Source: JBBIPZ01 sp037442505 [NCBI: Deltaproteobacteria bacterium]
GTDB lineage: Bacteria; CALINM01
Direction: 5' to 3'
Assembly (NCBI GenBank): GCA_037442505.1
Contig: JBBIPZ010000004.1
Location: 1 to 64,000, forward strand
DNA length: 64,000 nucleotides
Part shown: positions 17,179 through 24,657 of the stretch, in pieces
Layout of the letters: each line of letters starts with the position of its first letter
How positions within the stretch are numbered: the stretch's first letter is position 1
The notes under the pieces: model-generated
Database searches by the model: none
Told to the model about the DNA's origin: nothing
The model's input: the letters and a program-made list of their open reading frames with translations, nothing else
Position numbers and translations under genes: made by a program

Positions 17179-19130
17179 TGTAGATAAACCTTAATTTTCC
17201 TTTCACCATCGCCTGAGTAAACAGGCTCTTGATGATATACAGTTCCACTTCCAACTATCTCAAGAGCAATTCTTTTTAAATTGGCAACCTTTATCGCCTC
17301 CCTAAGTGCCATTCCTCTAAAATCAGGCGTTTCAGTTTTACTAACAGATGTGATATTGAGGAAAGATTTGCCCTGTGGGCTTTCTTTTAAAACCTGTTGA
17401 GATGTATTAAGTACTATGACCTTGCGTTCCTCACCTTTCAAATCGAGTATCCTTTTGCCAATTTCTCGGAAAATAGGACCAGCGACGTAACCACCTGCTG
17501 TTACACCCTTTGGAGAATCAATACCGACATAAATAACATATTTTGGTTTATCTTTTGGAAACGCACCTATAAAAGATGCAAAGTAATCATTGGTATATCC
17601 TCTTTTACCAGCCTTTTGAGCTGTTCCAGTTTTGCCTATCACAAAAGCCCCCTCAATTTCTGCCGCTTTTCCTGTTCCATCTGTAACAACATTTCTCAAT
17701 AATTCCTTAATTGTATCAGAAGTCTTTTGACTTATTACTCGCCTTATTATTTCTTTTTGATTCTCTAACACAACGTTGTTATTTTCGTCTAAAACTTTTT
17801 TAACAAGGATTGGTTTTAAAAGCAGTCCACCATTGACCACAGAACAAAACGCCATTGTTGTCTGAACAGGATTTACAGATATCCCTTGACCAAAAGCAAC
17901 AGTGGTAAATCTTACCGGTGTTAGTTCTTTTAAAGATGGCACTATCCCTTTAGATTCGCCAGAAAAACCCAAACCAGACTTTTTTCCAAATCCAAAATCG
18001 AGCAAATAATATCTAAATTTTTTCTTTCCTAACTTCTCTGCTATCTTTGCAGATCCTATATTGCTTGAATATTTAAGAACGTCACTCACTGATAACGTTC
18101 TATAACTTTTCATATGGGCTTCCCTGAATACACGATCATGCACCCTGTATCTACCATTTTCACAGAAAACTGTAGTAGAAGGGCTAACAACCTTTTGATC
18201 CAACGCTGAAGCAATTACAAAAACCTTAAAAACAGATCCAGGTTCATATATATCTATTAAAGCACGGTTTTTCTTCTCATTTTCTGAATACTTGCTGTAA
18301 TTATTGGGGTCATAAGCAGGGTATGATGACATCGAAATTATTTCTCCTGTGTTAGGATCGGCAATAATTACAAAGCCTCCTCTTGCTCTTGACTTTAAAA
18401 CGCCTTTTCTAAGCTCATCATCTGCAACTGCCTGAATATCCTTGTCAATTGACAACTCGATGCTGTTGCCCTTCACTATAAACTTACCTTTTCTAATTAA
18501 TCCTTCTGTAAAATCATCTACAGAAGAGGCTTTTTTAATATCCCCTTTTATATTGTTGTCATAAAAATACTCAATACCTTCCAGACCTTCGTTGTCTTCG
18601 TTGACAAAACCAAGTACGTGACTTGCAAGTTCTTTGTATGGATAAAAACGTTTACTTTCCTCCACTATTTCGAAGCAGTTTTTAAATTTAGACGTTTTTT
18701 TTAGTGATTCAAGGCTACTTTTCATCATCTTATCTTCACTTTTCCTAACAAGATAAAAGCCTTTCGTTTTGCTGGACTCAATAGTTTGTTTAATTTCTTT
18801 TGCATCCAGCTTTATTATGTTTGATAACTCCCTGGCGAAATCATCTATATTTTCTATTTTTGCTTTATTGACATAAAGTGAAAAGGTGATTATACTCGAT
18901 GCGAGTTCGTTGCCATTTCTATCGTAAATATCACCTCTCATTTTATTTGCATTTGCAATCGTAAGCTCGTACTGCCTGTCGAGTTTGCTTTTGTAGCTTT
19001 TTCTGTCAAGAACCTGTATTTCAAAGAGTTTATATACAATATTACCAAAACCAACTACAAACAGAACTGTAGTAATAAGGATTTTGATCTTTTTCCAATT
19101 AATATTACTTGCATGTTTTGGCTTTTTCAT
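17175..19130 (-). CDS. ftsI: Septal penicillin-binding protein (FtsI/PBP3) with PASTA domain
   Basis: A 651-residue class B transpeptidase. A short basic N-terminus and one membrane anchor (about 17-38) precede the dimerisation domain (RGDIYDRNGNELASS) and the transpeptidase domain with S299-V-F-K302, S355-S-N357 and K500-T-G. About 50 C-terminal residues (TPDFRGMALREAIKVA...) form one PASTA module, as in several deltaproteobacterial and Gram-positive homologues and absent from the E. coli protein. It crosslinks septal peptidoglycan together with FtsW. Its ATG overlaps the ftsL stop by one base (TAATG). Confidence 0.95.
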   Translation of the reverse strand: MKKPKHASNINWKKIKILITTVLFVVGFGNIVYKLFEIQVLDRKSYKSKLDRQYELTIANANKMRGDIYDRNGNELASSIITFSLYVNKAKIENIDDFARELSNIIKLDAKEIKQTIESSKTKGFYLVRKSEDKMMKSSLESLKKTSKFKNCFEIVEESKRFYPYKELASHVLGFVNEDNEGLEGIEYFYDNNIKGDIKKASSVDDFTEGLIRKGKFIVKGNSIELSIDKDIQAVADDELRKGVLKSRARGGFVIIADPNTGEIISMSSYPAYDPNNYSKYSENEKKNRALIDIYEPGSVFKVFVIASALDQKVVSPSTTVFCENGRYRVHDRVFREAHMKSYRTLSVSDVLKYSSNIGSAKIAEKLGKKKFRYYLLDFGFGKKSGLGFSGESKGIVPSLKELTPVRFTTVAFGQGISVNPVQTTMAFCSVVNGGLLLKPILVKKVLDENNNVVLENQKEIIRRVISQKTSDTIKELLRNVVTDGTGKAAEIEGAFVIGKTGTAQKAGKRGYTNDYFASFIGAFPKDKPKYVIYVGIDSPKGVTAGGYVAGPIFREIGKRILDLKGEERKVIVLNTSQQVLKESPQGKSFLNITSVSKTETPDFRGMALREAIKVANLKRIALEIVGSGTVYHQEPVYSGDGERKIKVYLQ

Positions 19131-19450
19131 TATTCTTTTACAATAACAACCTCGATATTTTCTTCCATACCATTATTTTTTGAATATTCTATGAGCTTCT
19201 CGTTATTTTTTAACTTTCCTAACTGATTTTTCATTGTTTTGATACTGGTTTCATCTTCTTTGATTTCTCTTTTTATTTTGGAAATTATATTCTTTTCGTA
19301 TATATAGTTTGAACTAAAATACACCTTAGCGAAAATTAAAAGAATAATTATCATTACTTCAAATAACAAAACTTTATCTGCTTTTATCCAGAATTCTTTT
19401 ATTTTACTGATAGGGATGTTCTCAAAAAAAGTTAATATTAAAGTTTTCAT
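19130..19450 (-). CDS. ftsL: Cell division protein FtsL-like
   Basis: A 106-residue bitopic protein with one hydrophobic segment (about residues 28-44, VLLFEVMIIILLIFAKVYF) followed by a polar helical, coiled-coil-like stretch (KIKREIKEDETSIKTMKNQL). FtsL is poorly conserved; the call rests on size, topology and position between rsmH and ftsI. The start overlaps the rsmH stop as TGATG and follows GGGAGG. Confidence 0.85.
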   Translation of the reverse strand: MKTLILTFFENIPISKIKEFWIKADKVLLFEVMIIILLIFAKVYFSSNYIYEKNIISKIKREIKEDETSIKTMKNQLGKLKNNEKLIEYSKNNGMEENIEVVIVKE

Positions 19451-20346
19451 CAGTTACCTCCCATAACCATTTTTTCTGCCACCCTCAATTTTGCACTTCT
19501 TGAGCGACGATTCAGGGCAATCTCACTTTGTTCTGGTGTCACGGGCTTTTTTGTTATAACTTTCAATATCCCTTCCTTTTCTTTCTCTCTAAAAAAGTAT
19601 TTAACTATCCTGTCTTCTAACGAATGAAACGAAATGACAAGCATCCTTCCTCCATTTGATAAAAAAGCTGGTGCGGTAACTAAAAACTGTCTTAATGCAC
19701 CTAACTCATCATTAACTTCCATTCTTAATGCCTGAAAAACCCTTGTTGCGGGATGTATTTTTCCTGTTTTAGGCACATTCTTTAACACTATATCTACCAA
19801 CTCAAACACGGTTTGAATACGTCTTTTCTTTCTATATTCACATATTGCTTTTGCAACCTTTTTTGAATATCTCTCTTCTCCATACTCAAAAAAGATTTTT
19901 TCAAGATTTTCCTTTGGATAGTTGTTAACAATAATTTCTGCTGTAATCTCTGATGTTTTATCCATCCTCATATCGAGAGGTCCATCTTTTTGAAAACTAA
20001 ATCCACGCTCTGTGTCTTCTATGAGGTCACTCGAAACACCCAGGTCAAGTAGCATAGCATCAACTTGATTTATCCCAAGACTTTCAAGCAGCAAGGGAAG
20101 GTCTTTAAAATTACGATGATAAAGATTAAGCCTGTTTTTGAATTCTTCCATTATCTCCCTACCCCTTTCAACTGCATCAAAATCCCTATCTAAACCAATA
20201 ATTTTGATATTCTTATGTCTAATTAAGATCTCTTTTGAATGTCCACCTCCACCAAAAGTGCAATCTACTATTAAGTTTCTTTTTTCTCCTTCAAGATAGT
20301 TTAAAACCTTATCAAGCATCACTGGTATGTGGATGCTTTTTCTCAT
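19450..20346 (-). CDS. rsmH: 16S rRNA (cytosine-1402-N4)-methyltransferase
   Basis: A 298-residue SAM-dependent methyltransferase (formerly mraW) that modifies C1402 in the ribosomal P site. The conserved N-terminus HIPVMLDKVLNYL, SAM motif VDCTFGGGGHSKEIL, LLDLGVSSDLIEDTERGFSF, PATRVFQALRMEVNDEL and the end motif ISFHSLEDRIVKYFF are all seen. It overlaps mraZ by ATGA. Confidence 0.96.
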   Translation of the reverse strand: MRKSIHIPVMLDKVLNYLEGEKRNLIVDCTFGGGGHSKEILIRHKNIKIIGLDRDFDAVERGREIMEEFKNRLNLYHRNFKDLPLLLESLGINQVDAMLLDLGVSSDLIEDTERGFSFQKDGPLDMRMDKTSEITAEIIVNNYPKENLEKIFFEYGEERYSKKVAKAICEYRKKRRIQTVFELVDIVLKNVPKTGKIHPATRVFQALRMEVNDELGALRQFLVTAPAFLSNGGRMLVISFHSLEDRIVKYFFREKEKEGILKVITKKPVTPEQSEIALNRRSRSAKLRVAEKMVMGGN

Positions 20347-20792
20347 ATTCCTAATCGGCTTGCCATTTCACTAAAAGATGCAGAGCCATTACCATCGAGT
20401 GAGGGTTTTAAGATCATTTCGTCAAATCTTTCTTTAGCCCAAATCTCTATTCTTTTTAGCATACCAGCAAAAGTAACTTCTTTTTTAATTCCTGCGTACT
20501 CTCTGTGCGTTTGTGGAAGCAGTATCCTGCCTAACCTGTCAGGAATACACTCCATGGCACCTGAAAAAAAAAGCCTCATAAAATTTTTATCCTCTGGCTT
20601 TACCAGCTCAAAACTTACAGCCCTTTCTTCAAGTATCTTCCATTCTTGATAAGGGTAACAGTAAAGACATCCGTCCATCGTAGTGATAACAAGCCTTTCA
20701 TCATACTTAAGCTTAAGTATTTCTCTGAATTTGGCGGGAAGGCTTATTCTTCCTTTTTCGTCTAAGGAGTATTCATATCGCCCAGAAAACAT
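20343..20792 (-). CDS. mraZ: Transcriptional regulator MraZ
   Basis: A 149-residue protein with two AbrB-like swapped-hairpin repeats. SLDEKGRISLPAKFRE and the later DRLGRILLPQTHREYAG are the paired MraZ motifs. MraZ forms a ring oligomer that binds tandem TGG-containing repeats upstream of its own operon; such repeats are present here at 20795-20817. ATG 20792 follows GAGGTGGGA; a GTG at 20798 would add two residues. It heads the dcw cluster. Confidence 0.95.
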   Translation of the reverse strand: MFSGRYEYSLDEKGRISLPAKFREILKLKYDERLVITTMDGCLYCYPYQEWKILEERAVSFELVKPEDKNFMRLFFSGAMECIPDRLGRILLPQTHREYAGIKKEVTFAGMLKRIEIWAKERFDEMILKPSLDGNGSASFSEMASRLGI

Positions 20793-20794
20793 TC

Positions 20795-20817
20795 CCACCT
20801 CTTCCCACGCTTAACCA
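20795..20817 (-). promoter_or_regulatory. Three MraZ boxes, TGG with exact 10-bp period
   Basis: Read on the minus strand, TGG occurs three times at 10-bp steps (plus-strand CCA at 20815-20817, 20805-20807 and 20795-20797), the last two as GTGGGAA-type copies. This matches the described MraZ operator form of short repeats spaced about 10 bp. The boxes lie between the predicted transcription start and the mraZ start codon, and the last overlaps the Shine-Dalgarno. Confidence 0.75.
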
Positions 20818-20839
20818 TTTTTTTACCATAATATAACAC

Positions 20840-20868
20840 AATATTATTACGTTTAGAATATTTGTCAA
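20840..20868 (-). promoter_or_regulatory. Sigma-70 type promoter of mraZ and the dcw cluster
   Basis: TTGACA (minus strand, 20868-20863) is separated by 17 bp from AATATT (20845-20840). Transcription would start near 20833, upstream of the MraZ boxes. The -35 is perfect; the -10 is weaker. Confidence 0.65.
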
Positions 20869-20906
20869 GAAAAATATTTAAAATTCCAAAAAAAAAATAA
20901 AAATAA

Positions 20907-20912
20907 TATAAT
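20907..20912 (+). promoter_or_regulatory. -10 hexamer next to the sensor kinase start
   Basis: TATAAT lies 7 nt before the in-frame GTG at 20920, with no Shine-Dalgarno between. The -35 region (TTCCAA, 20884-20889, 17-bp spacer) matches poorly. If used, the transcript would be leaderless or nearly so. Confidence 0.4.
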
Positions 20913-20919
20913 TTTTTAT

Positions 20920-22341
20920 GTGAGACCGTTAACAATAAAACCACTGGGATTAAGAAGTAAGCTAATTTTAACGATGATGTTGCTCTTTATAATGTCCTCT
21001 TTTGTCTTGTTTTTGATAAGCCAAAATGCTCAAAAGAAGCTTATCAAAGAGTTTGAAGACAATATCGATGACCTTACAAAGGCTATTCAGGTAAGTGTCC
21101 AGAAACTAACAAGTGAAGAGTCTGTTGACACAAAGAAAATGGAAGAGCTTATTAAAAACCTTAAAAGAAAAGGGATAAACGAAATATCAATACTATCAGG
21201 AAACAAAGAAATAATAGCAAGCTCCAACCCTAAAAAAATAGGAATGAAAATAACCAAATCAACAAAAGACACCGATTTTTTGATTAAAGCAGAATTAGGC
21301 TTGAAAGGTGAGAACGAGTCTCTTAAGGAGTTTAATATTCCAATTATAATTGGGAATGAAAATTATGGCTATATAAACATCGTTATGCACTTAGACAGCC
21401 TTTCTAAAATTCAAAAAAGAAACTTTTATATGAGGCTGATTCTAACTCTACTAATCTTCTTATCTGGAACTATCTTAATAATTTTTTTAGCTAACAAATA
21501 TACTGACCCAATACATGAAATAGTAGATGCTACAAAAAAGGTAGCTAATGACCAGTTTGTAACATTACCTTTTACGAAAAACACCTCACCAGAATTAAAA
21601 GAGCTTATAATAAATTTTAATGATATGGTTCAAAAGTTATCGGAACGAAAGCTGATGGAACAAAAGATTAAGGAGATGGAAAACCTTTTTAAGGTTGGAC
21701 AGATATCTTCTGCGATAGCACATGAAATTAAAAATCCACTTAATTTTATGAGCCTTGCTGTAGCTCAAATCTTAGAAGAGGCAAACAAGTTAGAAAATGT
21801 TGATTTTGTTCCCCTCCTGAACACCTTAATGGAAGAGATAAAAAAACTAAACTCATTAATCACAAACTTCCTTGATTATGGTAGACCTCTCAAATTAAAA
21901 ATGGAGCATTTTAACATTGTTGATATTTTTAAAGATTTATTATTGCTTATGAAGCATAACTTAAACGAACAAAATATTTCTGTTGAACTGAATTGTGGAG
22001 AAGATATTGAAATAATTGGAGATAAAGAGAAGTTATCTTGTTGCTTTTTAAACCTTTTTTTAAACTCATTAGAAGCGATAAAAGAAAACGGCAAGATAAC
22101 AATCAAAATAAACAAACATAATGACAAAATAACCATAGCTTTTAAAGACACCGGGACAGGAATCCCAGAATCTATTCAGAGCAAGATTTTTGAACCCTAC
22201 TTCACATCAAAAAATACAGGAATGGGATTGGGGTTAGCTTTTACAAGAAAAATCATACTTGAACATGGCGGGAATATATGGCTAAATAATACATCAGATA
22301 AAGGAACAGAATTTTTAATTGAGCTACCTCTAAACATATGA
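20920..22341 (+). CDS. Membrane sensor histidine kinase (NtrB-like partner)
   Basis: A 473-residue kinase: transmembrane segment about 13-34, a periplasmic sensor region to about 170, second transmembrane segment about 172-191, HAMP linker, HisKA with the phosphorylated His268 in SSAIAHEIKNP, and an HATPase domain (N-box NLFLNSLEAIKENG, DTGTGIPESI, GMGLGLAF). The signal sensed is unknown. The start is GTG at 20920; the ATG at 20918 is out of frame and reads ATG-TGA. Its stop overlaps the next gene as ATGA, so kinase and regulator are a translationally coupled pair. It diverges from mraZ across 127 bp. Confidence 0.9.
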   Translation: MRPLTIKPLGLRSKLILTMMLLFIMSSFVLFLISQNAQKKLIKEFEDNIDDLTKAIQVSVQKLTSEESVDTKKMEELIKNLKRKGINEISILSGNKEIIASSNPKKIGMKITKSTKDTDFLIKAELGLKGENESLKEFNIPIIIGNENYGYINIVMHLDSLSKIQKRNFYMRLILTLLIFLSGTILIIFLANKYTDPIHEIVDATKKVANDQFVTLPFTKNTSPELKELIINFNDMVQKLSERKLMEQKIKEMENLFKVGQISSAIAHEIKNPLNFMSLAVAQILEEANKLENVDFVPLLNTLMEEIKKLNSLITNFLDYGRPLKLKMEHFNIVDIFKDLLLLMKHNLNEQNISVELNCGEDIEIIGDKEKLSCCFLNLFLNSLEAIKENGKITIKINKHNDKITIAFKDTGTGIPESIQSKIFEPYFTSKNTGMGLGLAFTRKIILEHGGNIWLNNTSDKGTEFLIELPLNI

Positions 22342-23720
22342 GCAAATTACTAATAGTAGATGACGAAAAGAAGCAGCGTGACATTCTCGAATATATTCTA
22401 AAAAAAGAAGGTTTTGACACCTTTTCTGCGGCAACCGCAGAAGAGGCTTTGAGGTTATTTTCCAATACGGATTTTGACGTTTTAATTACAGATTTAAAGC
22501 TACCCAAAATGGATGGGCTGGAGCTAACAAAACAGATATTAAGGTTGTATCCAGATACATCTGTTATCATCATAACTGGGCACGGAAGTATTGATTCTGC
22601 TGTGTCTGCAATTAAACAGGGTGCATTTGATTACATTACCAAACCCCTTCAACGCGAACACATCATAGCCCTTGTAAAAAGGGCAGCAGAACGAACATTG
22701 CTTTTAAAAGAAAGAAGCTTCCTTTCTTTAAAACTAAAATCAAAGGAACATTTACAGGGTTTAATCGGGGAACATCCTGCTTTCAAAGAAGTCATAAAAA
22801 ACATTTTTAAGATAGCACCTTTTGATGCAACTGTTCTGATTACAGGAGAAAGTGGTACGGGAAAAGAACTCGTAGCAAAGGGGATTCATAACGTAAGCCC
22901 ACGGAGGGAAAAACCTTTTGTAGCGATTAATTGTGCAGCAATTCCCGAAAGCTTAATCGAAAGTGAGCTTTTTGGTTACTATCCCGGAGCTTTCACAGGT
23001 GCATCAGTTAAAAAAAAAGGTTTACTTGAAACTGCAGATGGTGGAACTGTTTTCTTAGATGAAGTAGGAGAACTTCCCTTAAACACACAGGCAAAAATTT
23101 TACGAGTATTGCAGGAAAAGGAGATTATCCCTTTGGGAGCGATCAAACCTATAAAAATAGACATAAGGATTATTGCGGCAACTAATGTAATTTTAGAGAA
23201 CAAAGTTAAAGAAGGCAAATTTCGCGCTGATCTTTATTACAGACTTAATATCTTTTCTCTAAAACTGCCGTCATTAAGAGAAAGAAGCAGCGATATTCCT
23301 TTGCTTATGAATCATTTTTTAGACAAATATAAATATCTTGCTGGGGGCAAAACAAAGTTTTTCACTGCGGATGCTATAAAATTATTTATTGATTATCCCT
23401 GGTATGGCAACATCAGGGAACTTGAAGCAACAGTACAAAAAGCTATTCTATATTCTGAAACAGAATCTATAACAAAAAACGATATACAGCCTTTCCTGGC
23501 AAACTACTCAGCAGAAACTGCTACAAGTAACCAGCAGATACCAGGCATAGAAAATAAACCACTTGAAGAGATTGAAAAAGAATTGATTATAAAAGCCATG
23601 AAAGATTCGGACTGGAAGATGAGCAAGGCTTGTAAAATACTTGGCATAACATATCGCACACTTCAATACAGATTGGGAAAATTTGGAATAAAACCACCAC
23701 AAAATACACCAAATAGTTAA
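22338..23720 (+). CDS. NtrC-family sigma-54-dependent response regulator
   Basis: A 460-residue bacterial enhancer-binding protein: receiver domain with phospho-acceptor Asp52 (ITDLKLPKMDG) and TKP lysine, AAA+ domain with Walker A GESGTGKE (170-177), the sigma-54 contact motif GAFTGA (217-222) intact, Walker B GGTVFLDEVGEL, and a C-terminal Fis-type helix-turn-helix (MSKACKILGITYRTLQYRL). It should activate sigma-54 promoters when phosphorylated by the adjacent kinase. A likely target lies immediately downstream: two binding-site-like repeats at 23705-23740 and a -24/-12 promoter at 23792-23807. Confidence 0.94.
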   Translation: MSKLLIVDDEKKQRDILEYILKKEGFDTFSAATAEEALRLFSNTDFDVLITDLKLPKMDGLELTKQILRLYPDTSVIIITGHGSIDSAVSAIKQGAFDYITKPLQREHIIALVKRAAERTLLLKERSFLSLKLKSKEHLQGLIGEHPAFKEVIKNIFKIAPFDATVLITGESGTGKELVAKGIHNVSPRREKPFVAINCAAIPESLIESELFGYYPGAFTGASVKKKGLLETADGGTVFLDEVGELPLNTQAKILRVLQEKEIIPLGAIKPIKIDIRIIAATNVILENKVKEGKFRADLYYRLNIFSLKLPSLRERSSDIPLLMNHFLDKYKYLAGGKTKFFTADAIKLFIDYPWYGNIRELEATVQKAILYSETESITKNDIQPFLANYSAETATSNQQIPGIENKPLEEIEKELIIKAMKDSDWKMSKACKILGITYRTLQYRLGKFGIKPPQNTPNS

Positions 23721-23740
23721 ATAAATATACCAAATGGTAT
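23705..23740 (+). promoter_or_regulatory. Tandem upstream activator sites, 21 bp apart
   Basis: TACACCAAATAGT (23705-23717) and TATACCAAATGGT (23726-23738) match at 11 of 13 positions and are spaced exactly 21 bp, two helical turns. The second is part of a perfect palindrome ATACCA-AA-TGGTAT (23727-23740). They lie about 85 and 105 bp upstream of the predicted sigma-54 start, the usual place for NtrC-type activator sites. The first overlaps the end of the regulator gene. Confidence 0.65.
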
Positions 23741-23791
23741 AATATTTTTTATCAAAAAATAATTTTCCTTTATATTCAAACACTTATTATT

Positions 23792-23807
23792 TGGCATACA
23801 CTTTGCT
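23792..23807 (+). promoter_or_regulatory. Sigma-54 (-24/-12) promoter
   Basis: TGGCAT-ACACT-TTGCT fits the RpoN consensus TGGCAC-N5-TTGCW with correct GG-to-GC spacing. Transcription would start near 23818, about 29 nt before the downstream ATG, leaving room for the strong AAAGGAGGTGA Shine-Dalgarno. Confidence 0.82.
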
Positions 23808-23846
23808 TTTAGTTATATGTTAATAATATTAAAGGAGGTGATTTAA

Positions 23847-24113
23847 ATGAAAAAGGCATTCACAGCTATCCTTGCATCTATGTTGATGGTTGTATTCTCA
23901 AGCTTTGCTTTCGCTCAGGCCCCAGCAGCAAAACCTGCTGAGAAAAAAGAAGCAGCTCCAGCAGCAGCTCCAGCTGAGAAAAAGGAAGAAAAGAAAGAAG
24001 AGAAAAAGGCTGCACCAAAGAAAAAAGCTAAGAAAAGAAAAGCAGCAAAGAAAGAAGAGAAAAAAGAAGAAAAGAAGGAAGCAGCTCCAGCAGCAGCTCC
24101 AGAGAAGAAATAG
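23847..24113 (+). CDS. Small exported Ala/Pro/Lys/Glu-rich protein
   Basis: An 88-residue protein with a clear signal peptide (MKKAFTAILASMLMVVFSSF, predicted cleavage after AFA at residue 23). The mature part, about 65 residues, is built only of Ala, Pro, Lys and Glu plus one Gln and one Arg. EAAPAAAP blocks flank KKEEKKEEKK stretches and a basic core (KKKAKKRKAAKK). It is probably disordered or helical and highly charged, acting in the periplasm or at the cell surface. I do not recognise a family; low-complexity matches to other proteins would be uninformative. Its ribosome site (AAAGGAGGTGA) is very strong and the promoter is sigma-54 type, suggesting high conditional expression under the adjacent kinase/regulator pair. 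A terminator follows. Confidence 0.82.
   Translation: MKKAFTAILASMLMVVFSSFAFAQAPAAKPAEKKEAAPAAAPAEKKEEKKEEKKAAPKKKAKKRKAAKKEEKKEEKKEAAPAAAPEKK
23949..24102 (+). repeat. In-frame 25-bp direct repeat inside the exported protein gene
   Basis: The same 25 bases encoding EAAPAAAP occur at 23949-23973 and 24078-24102, 129 bp (43 codons) apart and in the same frame. Exact identity at DNA level suggests recent internal duplication or ongoing repeat-length change. Confidence 0.85.
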
Positions 24114-24136
24114 TTTAACATTTCTTTCTTATTACT

Positions 24137-24171
24137 AAAGAGCGACACATTTAGTGTCGCTCTTTTATTTT
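24137..24171. terminator. Intrinsic terminator between the exported protein gene and fur
   Basis: AAAGAGCGACAC (24137-24148) pairs with GTGTCGCTCTTT (24154-24165) around a 5-nt loop, with a T-rich tail on the plus strand and an A-rich flank that could serve the converging fur gene as well. Confidence 0.88.
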
Positions 24172-24593
24172 TTACATTTTTCGCAGAGCCCATAAATATC
24201 AAGGCTATGTCTTATAATTTTAAAATTATATTTTTTAGCAATTTCATCTTGTAGTTGTTCTATTTCTGGGCTACAAAACTCGATTATTGTTCCACAGCCT
24301 TCACAAACTAAATGATCATGATGATTTTTTTGTGCAGTCTTTTCAAAACGAGATGAGTTTTCGCCAAAACTTTTTTCCTCCGCAATTCCACATTTTTTTA
24401 GGACGCTTAACGTTCTGTAAACTGTTGCAAAACCGATATTTTTGAAATTTTTAGAAACCTTTTTATACAGTTCGGCAGCAGTTATGTGACCTTTTGCGTT
24501 AAGAAATTCTAAAAGAATTATCTCCCTCTGCCTGGTGTAACGTAAACCATGGCTCAAAAGGTATGTTCTAAGGAGTTCAATTTCGTCTTTCAT
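24165..24593 (-). CDS. Fur-family metal/peroxide-responsive regulator
   Basis: A 142-residue Fur-superfamily repressor: winged helix N-terminus (TRQREIILLEFLNAKGHITAAELYKKV, ATVYRTLSVLKKCGI), then a metal-sensing domain with HHDHLVCEGCGTIIEF and C-terminal CEKCKK, the two CxxC pairs of the structural zinc site. Fur, PerR and Zur cannot be separated with confidence by eye. The ATG at 24593 has no Shine-Dalgarno; a -10 ends exactly 6 nt upstream, so the mRNA is probably leaderless. It diverges from dnaJ. Confidence 0.92.
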   Translation of the reverse strand: MKDEIELLRTYLLSHGLRYTRQREIILLEFLNAKGHITAAELYKKVSKNFKNIGFATVYRTLSVLKKCGIAEEKSFGENSSRFEKTAQKNHHDHLVCEGCGTIIEFCSPEIEQLQDEIAKKYNFKIIRHSLDIYGLCEKCKK

Positions 24594-24599
24594 AGTGTA

Positions 24600-24651
24600 A
24601 TTATAAAAAAATAAATTAAAACTTGCAAACTCTTAAATAAGTAAATATATT
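24600..24651. promoter_or_regulatory. Symmetrical divergent promoter of fur and dnaJ sharing one -35
   Basis: The palindrome TTGCAA (24623-24628) can act as -35 in both directions. Rightward, a 17-bp spacer leads to TATATT (24646-24651), then 6 nt, then the dnaJ ATG. Leftward, a 17-bp spacer leads to TATAAT (minus strand, 24605-24600), then 6 nt, then the fur ATG. The layout is symmetrical about 24625.5. Both transcripts would start on the A of ATG. A second TATAAT at 24652-24657 abuts the dnaJ ATG and is an alternative only if translation begins elsewhere. Confidence 0.7.
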
Positions 24652-24657
24652 TATAAT

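Noticed and set aside
20918-20920. ATG at 20918 as the sensor kinase start
   Set aside because: It is out of frame and is followed directly by TGA; the kinase frame needs the GTG at 20920.
23949-24102. CRISPR-like or mobile repeat
   Set aside because: Only two copies exist, within one reading frame and encoding the same peptide block; this is an internal coding repeat.
23890-24202. Open frames overlapping the exported K/E/A/P gene on both strands
   Set aside because: They arise from the repetitive purine-rich codons of the real gene; only the frame at 23847 has a signal peptide, strong Shine-Dalgarno and sensible stop before the terminator.
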